From Solobacterium sp. (lineage in GTDB: Bacteria > Bacillota_I > Bacilli_A > Erysipelotrichales > Erysipelotrichaceae), in assembly GCA_017404505.1 (NCBI GenBank), contig JAFRCE010000024.1, positions 186,001 to 250,000 of the forward strand: 64,000 nucleotides of DNA, written 5' to 3'. The notes under the pieces were generated by a model. That model did no database searches, was not told where the DNA came from, and worked only from the letters and a program-made list of their open reading frames with translations. Within the stretch, counting starts at the first letter, position 1. Each line of letters begins with the position of its first letter. This document shows positions 9,261 to 18,195 of the stretch, one piece after another. The translations under genes were made by a program, and so were the position numbers.

Positions 9261-10997
9261 ATGAATCATAAAAGAAATGTGCTGATCTGCCTGATCACCA
9301 ATGTGGTTCTTTCCATCCTGCTGATCCGGGCGGAGCACTGGAATTTCAATGACGGATACTTTCACGAAGTGGTATACGGCGCCGCGATAGCGACTTTGGT
9401 TTTCGCGATTCCGCTTCTTTACCCAAGATTTACTTTTCTGCAGAAACTGTATGAGGGAGCGGAAAACGGTCTGCGCAGCTTCGGCAGGTACCTGAAAGAA
9501 AACCGTAAGCCGCTGCTGATCGATCTGGCTGTCTATGCCGGTGCCGCATTGCTTGGTCTGGCGGCGGCTCTGATCATTAATCAGAACGAAATGATTACGA
9601 TTGGTTTAATTTCCGGCTGTCTGGTGCTGGCTTCGGTGTGGGTGTTCCGTTCTTCGCTCAATGAACATCCGGAGAAACTGTTCGCGGCGGTTGCCTTGAT
9701 ATCCGGCATGTTTTTTATCCATACGGCCCCGACGGAAGTAGGTATCTGCTGGGATGACAACTTTCATTATGACGGTACGATTGCTTTACTGACGGTGAAT
9801 GGCGCCTGTTATCAGTCAGATGCCGAAATCATTGACAATGTTGCCAGTGTCGCTTTGGACAAAGAAGGCTATACCGAGCAGGAACGAAATGAGCGGGATG
9901 ATAAGATCAACTCGCTTTATGCCAAAGAAGCGATGATGCCGTATAATCACCGAAATTTTGGAACCAATACGATTGCCTATATACCTTATGCAATCGGTCT
10001 GTATCTTGGCCGTGGTTTGGGTCTTCCTTATACAGTAGTCTTCCGGATGGAAAAACTGTTCAACCTGCTGTTTTATATCGGCATCTTCATGCTGGCAATA
10101 CGAAAACTGAAATTCGGCAAGATCCTGGCTGCCTGTATCGGCCTGGTGCCGACCAACCTCTTTATGACGACCAGTTTCTCCTATGATCCGTGGATCATCT
10201 GTCTGACTGTTCTTGGTTATGCATATTTTTTCGCTGCTTTGCAGGAACGGGATAAGAAACTGACAAACGGGGAAATTGCAGTTATGCTGGGGGCATTCAC
10301 ACTGGCCTGCATTCCCAAGGCGCTTTATGTCGTATTGATGCTGCCGCTGCTGTTTATGCCGAAAGATAAGTTCGCATCCGCCAAACAGAGAAGAGTGTAT
10401 CTGGTCAGCGGCTTTGCGATTGCCATTCTGCTTTCGGCTTCGGTGTTGCTGCCGATGGTCCTTCATGGGGCAGGCGAAGGGGACACCAGAGGCGGCAGTG
10501 AAGTCAATTCAGCGGAACAGATCAGATTCATTGCCTCTGAACCGAAGACTTTCCTGCATATTCTTTCTTCCTTTATTCTGGAAGACTATATCAATCCGCT
10601 TGTATCACCTCAGTACTGTGTCAATTACGGCTATCTTGGCTTTGGCCGCTTCCTCTATGCGGCACCGGTGACACTGCTTGTGACCGGACTGCTGGATCGG
10701 AACGGCACAAAAGGCAGAACCTGGCCGGTGACCGTCAGTACGATGATCGCTGTCGTTCTGGCGATCATTCTGATTCCGACGGCTTTGTATATCTCCTATA
10801 CAAACGTCAGGGAAACGACTGTTTATGGCTGTCAGCACCGTTATCTGATGCCGGTTATTTTCCCGGCTCTGTATGTCAATGGTTTTGACCGTCTGAAGAA
10901 CAGAATTGACAGCCGGATCTTCGCGGCTGTGCCGATGGTGATCATGTCATTGCTGTTTATCGGTGATCTGGCTGTGATTCTTGCGGAAATGTACTAA
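9261..10997 (+). CDS. DUF2142 polytopic membrane protein, copy 2
   Basis: A 578-residue paralogue of the preceding gene; they share the N-terminal WNFNDG segment, an acidic WDDNFHYDG loop near 161, a TSFSYDPWI helix, an RGGSEV loop and CQHRYLMPVIFP near 524. The tandem arrangement suggests local duplication with divergence, possibly for different acceptors or linkages. A GAGGTGG ribosome site precedes ATG 9261, 15 bases after the first copy ends, so the pair is one transcript. It closes the first gene block; an extended -10 element lies in the gap that follows. Function is inferred only from family and neighbours. Confidence 0.8.
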   Translation: MNHKRNVLICLITNVVLSILLIRAEHWNFNDGYFHEVVYGAAIATLVFAIPLLYPRFTFLQKLYEGAENGLRSFGRYLKENRKPLLIDLAVYAGAALLGLAAALIINQNEMITIGLISGCLVLASVWVFRSSLNEHPEKLFAAVALISGMFFIHTAPTEVGICWDDNFHYDGTIALLTVNGACYQSDAEIIDNVASVALDKEGYTEQERNERDDKINSLYAKEAMMPYNHRNFGTNTIAYIPYAIGLYLGRGLGLPYTVVFRMEKLFNLLFYIGIFMLAIRKLKFGKILAACIGLVPTNLFMTTSFSYDPWIICLTVLGYAYFFAALQERDKKLTNGEIAVMLGAFTLACIPKALYVVLMLPLLFMPKDKFASAKQRRVYLVSGFAIAILLSASVLLPMVLHGAGEGDTRGGSEVNSAEQIRFIASEPKTFLHILSSFILEDYINPLVSPQYCVNYGYLGFGRFLYAAPVTLLVTGLLDRNGTKGRTWPVTVSTMIAVVLAIILIPTALYISYTNVRETTVYGCQHRYLMPVIFPALYVNGFDRLKNRIDSRIFAAVPMVIMSLLFIGDLAVILAEMY

Positions 10998-11041
10998 TTA
11001 AGTGAAACCCACAAATATCACATAAAGTTTTAAAGTTATTA

Positions 11042-11050
11042 TGGTATTAT
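11042..11050 (+). promoter_or_regulatory. Candidate extended -10 promoter
   Basis: TGG-TATTAT fits the extended -10 form (TGn before the hexamer) and lies about 40 bases before the gene at 11090. No convincing -35 is visible, as expected for an extended -10 promoter. The same nine bases occur at 53901-53909 before another surface-protein gene. Confidence 0.4.
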
Positions 11051-11089
11051 AACTAGGTTATCAGATTACTTTATATAAATGAGGTGTTT

Positions 11090-11764
11090 ATGAGCGAAAA
11101 CAAGCACAGAAAGAAATCGAATGCGAAAGTCAATAACCTCCTTCTGGTATTATTGATTGTTACAATGCTTGGCACATTGGTGGCATTCGGAATGAATATA
11201 TTCAAGATCGTTGCGAAGGAAAGTGAAGAAGAACAGGTGAAGACCGCTGAAGTGGAAAAACCTGAGAATGAGTTTATCAATGACTTCTATACGATTGGTC
11301 ATAACGCGACAGAACTGAACAAAGAGTACTTCCGGGAACTGAACACAGCCCTGGAAGCACAGGATCAGAAGGCTGTCGCGGAGGCGGTCGCCAAGTGCTT
11401 TGTGACAGAGTATTATACCTGGACAAACAAAGACGGCAACTATGATGTTGGCGGCATGCAGTATATCTATACAAATGATCAGAGAGATTTTGAAGTTTAT
11501 TCCCGTTATGGTTTTTATCATGACATGGATCTCTACATCAGCCAACTTGGCACGGAGAACCTGATCGAAGTGACCGGCGTCACGGTAAACGGTGTTACCG
11601 AAACCAGTTATGATATTGATGACGAAACCACAGCGACTGCTTATGATGTGGATCTGAGCTGGACATACAAAGCCAACTCAATGGATACGGCAGATGTTCA
11701 GAACAGTGCGGTTTTCACAGTAGTTGATCATGACGGCAGAATGGAAATTGCCGCGATAGACTGA
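11090..11764 (+). CDS. Membrane-anchored extracytoplasmic protein of unknown function
   Basis: I do not recognise this 224-residue protein. It has a short basic N-terminus (SENKHRKKSNAK), one membrane segment at about 14-38, and an acidic extracytoplasmic part. A 70-residue helical section (NDFYTIGHNATELNKEYF onward) is followed by alternating beta-strand sequence to the end, an order reminiscent of NTF2-like folds. ATG 11090 has GAGGTG just upstream; GTG 11084 in the same frame is less likely. The LCP ligase starts 13 bases after its stop, so the two are probably co-transcribed, and a role beside that ligase at the outer membrane face is plausible but unproven. Confidence 0.7.
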   Translation: MSENKHRKKSNAKVNNLLLVLLIVTMLGTLVAFGMNIFKIVAKESEEEQVKTAEVEKPENEFINDFYTIGHNATELNKEYFRELNTALEAQDQKAVAEAVAKCFVTEYYTWTNKDGNYDVGGMQYIYTNDQRDFEVYSRYGFYHDMDLYISQLGTENLIEVTGVTVNGVTETSYDIDDETTATAYDVDLSWTYKANSMDTADVQNSAVFTVVDHDGRMEIAAID

Positions 11765-11777
11765 GGGAGGAAAACAT

Positions 11778-13724
11778 ATGACAATGAATAACATGAATCA
11801 TACGGAAAAACTCCCGATCATTGATCCGCAGGATCCCGGATATGCGAACTATCCGGATGGAGTAACAACAGACGTTCCAAAGTTTCAGAGCAGTCCAACT
11901 TCCATTCCCGTACCGGAACCGGAACCGGTAAGAGCACCGCAGCCACCAAGCAGCAGCGGTCCGCAGGAGCCGAAAAAGAAGCCAAAGAAGGGTGTCTTCC
12001 GCGGCAACATGACACCGGCGTATATTATTCTGACGATTCTTTCCATCGCCATGAATGTCCTGCTTGTTTATGTGCTGTTCCATACCACCAGATTCTCGGC
12101 TCTGGGCACAGATAAATTCATTCTGATCAATATCGTCGCGCTGGCTGTATTGCTGCTCATCGACATTTTGGTCTTTGTGGCGATCCGCTCCAAGAAGATC
12201 TGGGCATTCATTATTTCCTGCCTGTGTCTTGTTCTGGCGGTAGGAGGCGGCGGCTATGCCAACTATGTCCTGACAAGAGTAAACGCGAACCTGGAAAAGA
12301 TCACCAGCCGTGAAAAGACAACGGAAGTCAAAACCAGTCTGGTTATTTATGAAAACACGTCCGGCGAACCAATCATGGATATCAATGACCTGAACGGCCG
12401 TAAGGTCGGCCTGGTCCCGGGCACCAGCAACGCTGATCTTGCCAAAGCGAAACTTGCGGCAGAAGGCGTCAACGCAGAATATGTTGAGTTCCTGAGCTTT
12501 GCCGAAACATTCTCAGCCCTGATCGGCGGAAAAGTTGACTGTGCCGCTTTGCCGGCCGGCTATGCGGCAACGATCGGTACGGAACCGGAACTGGAGCCGT
12601 ATCTGGAGGAAACCTCCGCACTCCTGACATTCTCAGAGAGTGTTACAACAGAGAATACCGGCGGATCTGACAAGGATCTGACCAAAGAACCATTCACGGT
12701 ACTGATTACCGGTGAAAACGAAACACTGGCCGATACGATCATTGTTGTGTCAGTCAATCCGATCAGTATGAAGATCACGATGACGTCGATTGCCCGTGAC
12801 TCATATGTTCCGATTACCTGCTGGGGCGGCGGTCTGAGCAAGATCAACAATGCCCATACAGTCAGTGAGGAATGTATGATCAGTACGGTCGAAGCCCTGA
12901 CCGGCATTCATATTGATTACTTCGTAGAATTCAACTTCGCTTCTGTCATTCAGGTCGTTGATGCCGTGGGCGGTGTCGACGTCTATAACGAAGTAGAGTT
13001 TGAAGGTCAGTGCTGGGATGTCGAGGAAGATGAGCTTGTCGTCCTTCCGATCGAAGCAGGATATGTACATCTGGACGGCCAGAGAGCACTTGGCTTTGCC
13101 AGAGAAAGATATGCGTTTGAGGATGGTGACTTTGCCAGACAGAGACACCAGCAGGCGGTCATTGAACAGGTCGTTGCCAAAGTCATGGCAACCAGAGATC
13201 CGAACACTTATGTGAAGATCCTGGATGCGGCGGGTGAAAACATCCGTACGAACCTGTCGACCGAACAGATGGTCAACTTCGTGGCTTATGCGATGCAGAA
13301 AGCTAAGAGATATTATGGCGGCAGCACCAATCCGGCTGGTGTCATGGATATCGTAAACAACCGTATTACCGGTTACAGCGCCCAGTTATGGAGCGATGGA
13401 CTGGATATGTACCTGTATATCTATCAGGTATATAATGGTTCACTGATGGACACATATGACTATGTCATGAGAAACATTGATATGGATTCTTCTTATGACA
13501 CACCGGAATCTGTCAGCTGGGCCGCATCAGACGAAGACTTCGTGAAACCGCCGATGTCAGCTGACTACTATGCGGAAGGCGGTGCTACAACGATTGGCGG
13601 ACCGACAGAAACATATGTTCCGGAACCTGAACCGCAGCCGGAATATACGGAACCGGAATATGTTGAACCGGAACCGACACCGGAGCCGCAGACTGAGCCT
13701 GTAGAAGAGGGCGGCGGAGAATAA
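11778..13724 (+). CDS. LCP (LytR-CpsA-Psr) ligase with substrate-binding-protein-like lobe
   Basis: A 648-residue protein. The cytoplasmic N-terminus is Pro-rich (about 1-75); three helices lie at about 77-165. Residues 180-290 resemble one lobe of a family-3 solute-binding protein (DINDLNGRKVGLVPGTSNAD, then ALIGGKVDCAALP). The LCP domain spans about 304-480 (TSIARDSYV, SKINNAHT, FARERYAFEDGDFARQRHQQ), and a Pro/Glu-rich tail ends the protein. LCP enzymes move glycopolymers from polyprenyl-diphosphate to peptidoglycan outside the membrane, with conserved Arg and Asp residues holding the phosphates. The usual SDT motif reads ADT. GGGAGGAAAAC precedes the ATG. A related protein lies at 36117. 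Confidence 0.9.
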   Translation: MTMNNMNHTEKLPIIDPQDPGYANYPDGVTTDVPKFQSSPTSIPVPEPEPVRAPQPPSSSGPQEPKKKPKKGVFRGNMTPAYIILTILSIAMNVLLVYVLFHTTRFSALGTDKFILINIVALAVLLLIDILVFVAIRSKKIWAFIISCLCLVLAVGGGGYANYVLTRVNANLEKITSREKTTEVKTSLVIYENTSGEPIMDINDLNGRKVGLVPGTSNADLAKAKLAAEGVNAEYVEFLSFAETFSALIGGKVDCAALPAGYAATIGTEPELEPYLEETSALLTFSESVTTENTGGSDKDLTKEPFTVLITGENETLADTIIVVSVNPISMKITMTSIARDSYVPITCWGGGLSKINNAHTVSEECMISTVEALTGIHIDYFVEFNFASVIQVVDAVGGVDVYNEVEFEGQCWDVEEDELVVLPIEAGYVHLDGQRALGFARERYAFEDGDFARQRHQQAVIEQVVAKVMATRDPNTYVKILDAAGENIRTNLSTEQMVNFVAYAMQKAKRYYGGSTNPAGVMDIVNNRITGYSAQLWSDGLDMYLYIYQVYNGSLMDTYDYVMRNIDMDSSYDTPESVSWAASDEDFVKPPMSADYYAEGGATTIGGPTETYVPEPEPQPEYTEPEYVEPEPTPEPQTEPVEEGGGE

Positions 13725-13792
13725 AAACAAACAAAACAAAAGAAACAGTGGTTATTAATAGTTGCTTTCGTCACTGAGGAAAGGATGCATTT

Positions 13793-15181
13793 ATGAATTC
13801 CATACGTGAAAAAGAAAAACAGAGCAGAAAGTTGTGGATCGGCGCATTGCAGCTTTTAAATGTGATATTAATTACCGCTGTTTTTTCTGTGGGCTGGCTG
13901 AAGTATTACTGGCGCCTGCTTTCCACACCATATTTCCAGAAGGGAATTGCCGTACTGATTCTTATATTTGCGCTGCTGTATATCGTGCTTTGCATCACCT
14001 ATTCAGGGTTTAAGATCGACACGCCGCGTAAATTGGAAATAGCCTACAGCCAGATGCTGGCTGAGGTTTTTTCTGACTTTGTCATGTACTTTGTGACCTT
14101 CCTGTTAATGAAAACCTTTCCGCCGGTATTGCCGATACTGGGCATTTTTGTCATTCAGGTAATGATGACCTGTCTTTGGACACTGCTTGCCCATAAGCTG
14201 TATTTCTCGCTGGTCAAGCCGGCTAAAGCTGTGGTTGTCTGGGATACCCGGAAAAGCCTGGAAGATCTGGTGGAATCCTACGGTCTGAATATCCGTTTTG
14301 AAATTGTCAGGACACTGCATATCTCTGAGTGTCAGGAAAACCTGGCGGATATTCTGAAAGATATTGAGGTGGTGTTCCTGTGCGGCATTCACAGTCATGA
14401 AAGAAACCAGATTGCCAAGTACTGTGTGGAGCATGACCTGTCGCTTTATGTCATCCCCCGTATCGGTGATGTCATTATGAGCAATGCCAAGCCGGTTCAC
14501 ATGTTTCATCTGCCGATGCTGTATCTGGAGCGTTACAATCCGTCAATTATCTACTTTTTCGTCAAAAGAGTGTTTGATATTGTTTCGTCCGGTCTTGGTC
14601 TGCTGATCCTTTCACCGCTTCTGCTGGTGGTCGGCCTGCTGATCAAGCGGGACGGCGGTCCGGCGTTTTATAAACAGACCCGTCTGACCAAGAACGGCAG
14701 ACAGTTTCAGATCATTAAGTTCCGCAGTATGCGAGTGGACGCCGAAAAAGATGGTGTAGCAAGACTTTCAACCGGTGAAAATGATGACCGTATTACACCG
14801 ATCGGCAAGTTTATCCGAGCCTGCCGCATTGACGAACTGCCGCAGCTGATCAATATTTTCAAGGGTGAGATGTCGGTTGTCGGCCCGCGTCCGGAACGTC
14901 CGGAAATTGCGGCCGAATACGAAAAAGTCATGCCTGAATTTGCCCTGCGTTTGCAGACCAAAGCCGGTCTGACCGGCCTGGCTCAGGTCTTTGGTAAATA
15001 CAATACGACACCATATGACAAACTGCTGATGGATCTGCAGTATATTGCGTCCGCCAGTGTGTTTGAGGATCTGAGAATCATCCTGGCAACCGTCAAGATC
15101 CTTTTCGTGCCGGAAAGTACGGAAGGTGTTGAAGAAGGATCTCTGACGGCCATGGAAAAAGACGTGCAGGACAGGAAATGA
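13793..15181 (+). CDS. Polyprenyl-phosphate sugar-phosphate transferase (WbaP/CpsE type)
   Basis: This 462-residue enzyme starts glycan assembly by moving a sugar-1-phosphate from a nucleotide sugar to undecaprenyl phosphate. About four helices and a nucleotide-binding-like cytoplasmic region fill the first 255 residues. The conserved PF02397-type domain follows: KRVFDIVSSG near 257, KFRSM, the catalytic DELPQL near 346 and VGPRPERPE. It heads the gene block that runs to 29394 and probably sets the first sugar of that polymer. A close paralogue is at 54598 in the second capsule locus. GAGGAAAGGATG precedes the ATG. Confidence 0.92.
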   Translation: MNSIREKEKQSRKLWIGALQLLNVILITAVFSVGWLKYYWRLLSTPYFQKGIAVLILIFALLYIVLCITYSGFKIDTPRKLEIAYSQMLAEVFSDFVMYFVTFLLMKTFPPVLPILGIFVIQVMMTCLWTLLAHKLYFSLVKPAKAVVVWDTRKSLEDLVESYGLNIRFEIVRTLHISECQENLADILKDIEVVFLCGIHSHERNQIAKYCVEHDLSLYVIPRIGDVIMSNAKPVHMFHLPMLYLERYNPSIIYFFVKRVFDIVSSGLGLLILSPLLLVVGLLIKRDGGPAFYKQTRLTKNGRQFQIIKFRSMRVDAEKDGVARLSTGENDDRITPIGKFIRACRIDELPQLINIFKGEMSVVGPRPERPEIAAEYEKVMPEFALRLQTKAGLTGLAQVFGKYNTTPYDKLLMDLQYIASASVFEDLRIILATVKILFVPESTEGVEEGSLTAMEKDVQDRK

Positions 15182-15198
15182 TGTAAAGGGGCGGATAT

Positions 15199-16425
15199 AT
15201 GACTCAATCGAAAGTAATCTGGATCATCAACAATTATGCGTCACATCTGGAAACCCGGCATCTGGAACTTGCCAGGCAGTTTGCGGAAAACGGTTATACA
15301 ACTGCTGTCATTACCTCTTCTTATCACCATGGCAGACGGGAGTACATGTATGCCGGAGAATATGTTCTGCAGAAAAGAGCGGAGAACGTTTTCTTTGTTT
15401 ATCTGAAGGCAAAGCCGGAATATGCCGGCAACGGTGCGAAGCGGGTTCTGAATATGCTGAATTTCTGCCGCATCGTGGAAAAGCATCAGGAACAGCTCTG
15501 CCGTGATACCGGCAAGCCGGATTTTATTATCGGTTCTTCCGCGCACCCGTTTGTATGGGAAACAGCTTACCGGCTGGCGAAGAAGCACAATGCGAAATTT
15601 ATTGCCGAATTCCGGGATATCTGGCCGCTTTCCCTGGTTCAGATTCAGGGTGTTTCACCGACCCATCCGTTTGTGTTATTAATGTCGGCTGTTGAAAAAA
15701 GAGCATATAAGAGAGCTGACGCGATTGTCGGTACGATGCCGTTTGCCTATAAACATTTAGAGGATCTGGGTTATTCGACGGAGAAGTATTACTGGATGCC
15801 GAATGGTATAAATACAGAGAATGTTGACAATATTCTGCAGTCCGGACAGAAATTGTCGCCGGAACTGGAGGATTATCTGTCTGCTCACTGGTGCTGTGTC
15901 TATGTCGGCAGTATCGTCAAGAGTGAATGCATGGACTATATCATTGATGCCTGGAAACTTGTCGGTCAGGAAGATCTGTATATGGCAATCGTCGGCGAAG
16001 GTGCGGAAAGAGACCATATCCAGCAGCGGATCGATGAAGAACAGATTCCGAATATTATAATGTTCCCGGCTGTGAAGCCGGATGAAGTGCCGCTGATCCT
16101 GGCGAAAGCGAAGTGCTGCACAGCCGCTCTGGGTTTCGGCAAGGTCGGTGAATTCGGTTTAAGCAAATATAAGCTGAACGATTATCTGTATTCCGGCAAA
16201 CCGACTGTTTTTGCCTGCGACGAACCGAACATCGTCAGAGATGCCGGTCATTTCTCCGTTTCCGCGGAAGATCCGCAGGAAATGGCGGATGCCATTGTCC
16301 GGATCAGCACTCTGTCAGAAGAGGAGCTTGAGGAACTGAAGGAAAAAGGACAGGCACTGATCCGTAAAGACTATGCGGTAGATACGATTGGCCGGAAATA
16401 TATAGAGATGTTAGAGAGTTTGTAA
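15199..16425 (+). CDS. Family 4 glycosyltransferase (WbuB-like)
   Basis: A 408-residue GT-B fold retaining transferase. The N-terminal domain has the ETRHLELARQFAENGY segment typical of WbuB-type GT4 enzymes and AEFRDIWPLSL near residue 140. The C-terminal domain has VGSIVKSE, MAIVGEGAERD, and a LGFGKVGEFGLSKYKLNDYL stretch in the donor-binding region. It would extend the lipid-linked sugar made by the preceding transferase. AAAGGGGCGG precedes ATG 15199 and the next gene starts three bases after its stop. Acceptor and donor are unknown; an N-acetylhexosamine or fucosamine donor, as for WbuB, is only a guess. Confidence 0.85.
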   Translation: MTQSKVIWIINNYASHLETRHLELARQFAENGYTTAVITSSYHHGRREYMYAGEYVLQKRAENVFFVYLKAKPEYAGNGAKRVLNMLNFCRIVEKHQEQLCRDTGKPDFIIGSSAHPFVWETAYRLAKKHNAKFIAEFRDIWPLSLVQIQGVSPTHPFVLLMSAVEKRAYKRADAIVGTMPFAYKHLEDLGYSTEKYYWMPNGINTENVDNILQSGQKLSPELEDYLSAHWCCVYVGSIVKSECMDYIIDAWKLVGQEDLYMAIVGEGAERDHIQQRIDEEQIPNIIMFPAVKPDEVPLILAKAKCCTAALGFGKVGEFGLSKYKLNDYLYSGKPTVFACDEPNIVRDAGHFSVSAEDPQEMADAIVRISTLSEEELEELKEKGQALIRKDYAVDTIGRKYIEMLESL

Positions 16426-16428
16426 TAT

Positions 16429-17247
16429 ATGAAATTCATTATTTCACACGATGTCGACCATCTGTATGGCCGTGATCACTGGCTGCGGGATCTGATTTAT
16501 CCCAAATTATGGGTTAAGAATATTCTGCATATTGCCCAGCGGAAGATCACCGTCAAAGAAGCGTGGCTGCGGGGAACTTCCTGCTTTCAGAAAAACAGAC
16601 ACTGTCTGGAACAGGTAATGTCATTTGACAGGAAATATGGTGTTCCGTCTGCTTTTTTCTTTGGTATGAACCAGGGTCTGGGTATGTCCTATTATCCCGA
16701 AGAGGCAAAGCCGGCAATTCAGATGGTACACGACGGCGGTTTCGCGGTCGGTGTGCATGGCATCGAATATGACAGTGCCGAAGGAATTGACCGGGAACAT
16801 CATACGTTTAATGAATTAATGGGCTTTGAACCATGCGGAATACGTATGCATTATGTCCGCTTCTGCGCGGATACTCTGCGCTATGAAGACGAAGCGGGTT
16901 ACGTCTTTGATTCATCTGAGTTTGACAAAAAGGTAAACGGAACGATCAAAGCGCCGTATAAACAGGGAAACATCTGGGAATTTCCTTTGACGATCATGGA
17001 CGGCTATCTGACTCAGGATCTTGAAAAGGCGAAAAAAGAAACGCTGGAGCGTCTGCAGGTGTGCCGTGAGAAGGGAATGGAATATGTTTCTGTTCTGTTC
17101 CATGATTATCAGTTCAATGATGGCTATACTGCGATCCGTGACTGGTACAAATGGCTGATTCAGATGATTGCCGCATCAGAAACCGACAGTTTTATATCCT
17201 ATGAAGACGCAATAAAGGAATTAGAGGCGGAAAGATGTCAGAAATAA
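16429..17247 (+). CDS. CE4-like polysaccharide deacetylase family protein
   Basis: A 272-residue NodB-fold protein that likely removes an acyl group from a sugar. HDVDH at residues 7-11 supplies the metal-binding Asp position, and GVHGIEYDS near 108 takes the place of the HSxxH motif with only its first His obvious. RMHYVRF near 145 matches the third motif. There is no signal peptide, so it acts in the cytoplasm, perhaps on a lipid-linked intermediate. It starts three bases after the previous stop without a strong ribosome site and overlaps the next gene by 13 bases. The incomplete second motif leaves activity uncertain. Confidence 0.75.
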   Translation: MKFIISHDVDHLYGRDHWLRDLIYPKLWVKNILHIAQRKITVKEAWLRGTSCFQKNRHCLEQVMSFDRKYGVPSAFFFGMNQGLGMSYYPEEAKPAIQMVHDGGFAVGVHGIEYDSAEGIDREHHTFNELMGFEPCGIRMHYVRFCADTLRYEDEAGYVFDSSEFDKKVNGTIKAPYKQGNIWEFPLTIMDGYLTQDLEKAKKETLERLQVCREKGMEYVSVLFHDYQFNDGYTAIRDWYKWLIQMIAASETDSFISYEDAIKELEAERCQK

Positions 17248-18182
17248 AAGAAAGCACGTACGTCAACAGTGTGTTTGAACAGCCCTGGTGGCTGGAAACG
17301 GTCGCCCCCGGCAAATGGGGTGAAGCGGTTGTCAGGGAAGACGGCAGAGTCATTGCCAGACTGCCGTATGTTTTTGATCATGGCACGATCAAGAATCCGC
17401 CTTACACACAGACCATGGGCGTCTGGATGGAGCCGGAGCAGCGGGAATTTGTCCGCGGTAATTCACACCTGCATAAGCAGAAGGAAATCATCGCGGAACT
17501 GATCAGCCAGCTGCCGAAGGCAAACAACATTGATCTGATCCTCGATCATGCGAACAGTTATATTCTTCCTTACCGCTGGCATGGCTTTCATATTGAACCG
17601 ACGTTTTCCTACCGCATCCTGGATCTCAGTGACGAGGAAGCGCTCAAGCAGAATATGGGCAAAACCGTAATCAAAAATGTGAAAGCCGCCCGTAAAAAAC
17701 TGACTGTCTGCACGGATTCCGATGAAATCGATACATTAATTGAACTGCAGAAAATGACATACACGAGACAGAACCGCAAGCCTCCGCACAGTGAAGAACT
17801 GACCAGAAGAGTGATGGAGAATGCCTTTAAAAATCATGCCGGCCGGCTGATGGTTGCCAAAGACGAGAACGGCATTGCCCATTCCGCCGCGTTTTTCCTG
17901 TATGACGAAAAAACCTGTTATTATCTCCTGAGCGGTCAGAATCCGGATTTCCGAAGCGACGGGTCAATGAACCTGCTGCTGACGGAAGGCATTGAATTCG
18001 CCAAAGGCGTATCGAAGTCCTTTGATTTTGAAGGATCCATGGTGGAAGGCATTGAGAATTTCTTCCGGCAGTTCGGCGGTGAACAGGTCGTGAACTACCG
18101 GGTTACCCGCAAGACGGCTGTCAATGAATTCATGGATGCCATGAAACCGCGCATCAAGAAACTGATTGGTTATAAGAACTAG
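17235..18182 (+). CDS. FemAB/GNAT-like acyl or aminoacyl transferase
   Basis: A 315-residue protein of the FemAB-like acyltransferase group (Acetyltransf_6 type). The first half has SVFEQPWWLETVAPGKWGEA, usual for the opening of this fold. The second half has the GNAT pattern KTVIKNVKAARKK, RLMVAKDENGIAHSAAFFLYD, YYLLSGQNPDFRSDGSMNLL and FDFEGSMVEGIENFFRQFG. Relatives add amino acids to peptidoglycan or acyl groups to glycans. Here, paired and overlapping with a deacetylase gene, it may re-acylate the amino sugar that the deacetylase exposes; that is inference. GAGGCGGAAAG precedes ATG 17235. Confidence 0.72.
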   Translation: MSEIKESTYVNSVFEQPWWLETVAPGKWGEAVVREDGRVIARLPYVFDHGTIKNPPYTQTMGVWMEPEQREFVRGNSHLHKQKEIIAELISQLPKANNIDLILDHANSYILPYRWHGFHIEPTFSYRILDLSDEEALKQNMGKTVIKNVKAARKKLTVCTDSDEIDTLIELQKMTYTRQNRKPPHSEELTRRVMENAFKNHAGRLMVAKDENGIAHSAAFFLYDEKTCYYLLSGQNPDFRSDGSMNLLLTEGIEFAKGVSKSFDFEGSMVEGIENFFRQFGGEQVVNYRVTRKTAVNEFMDAMKPRIKKLIGYKN

Positions 18183-18195
18183 AAAGGGGCTGGCA

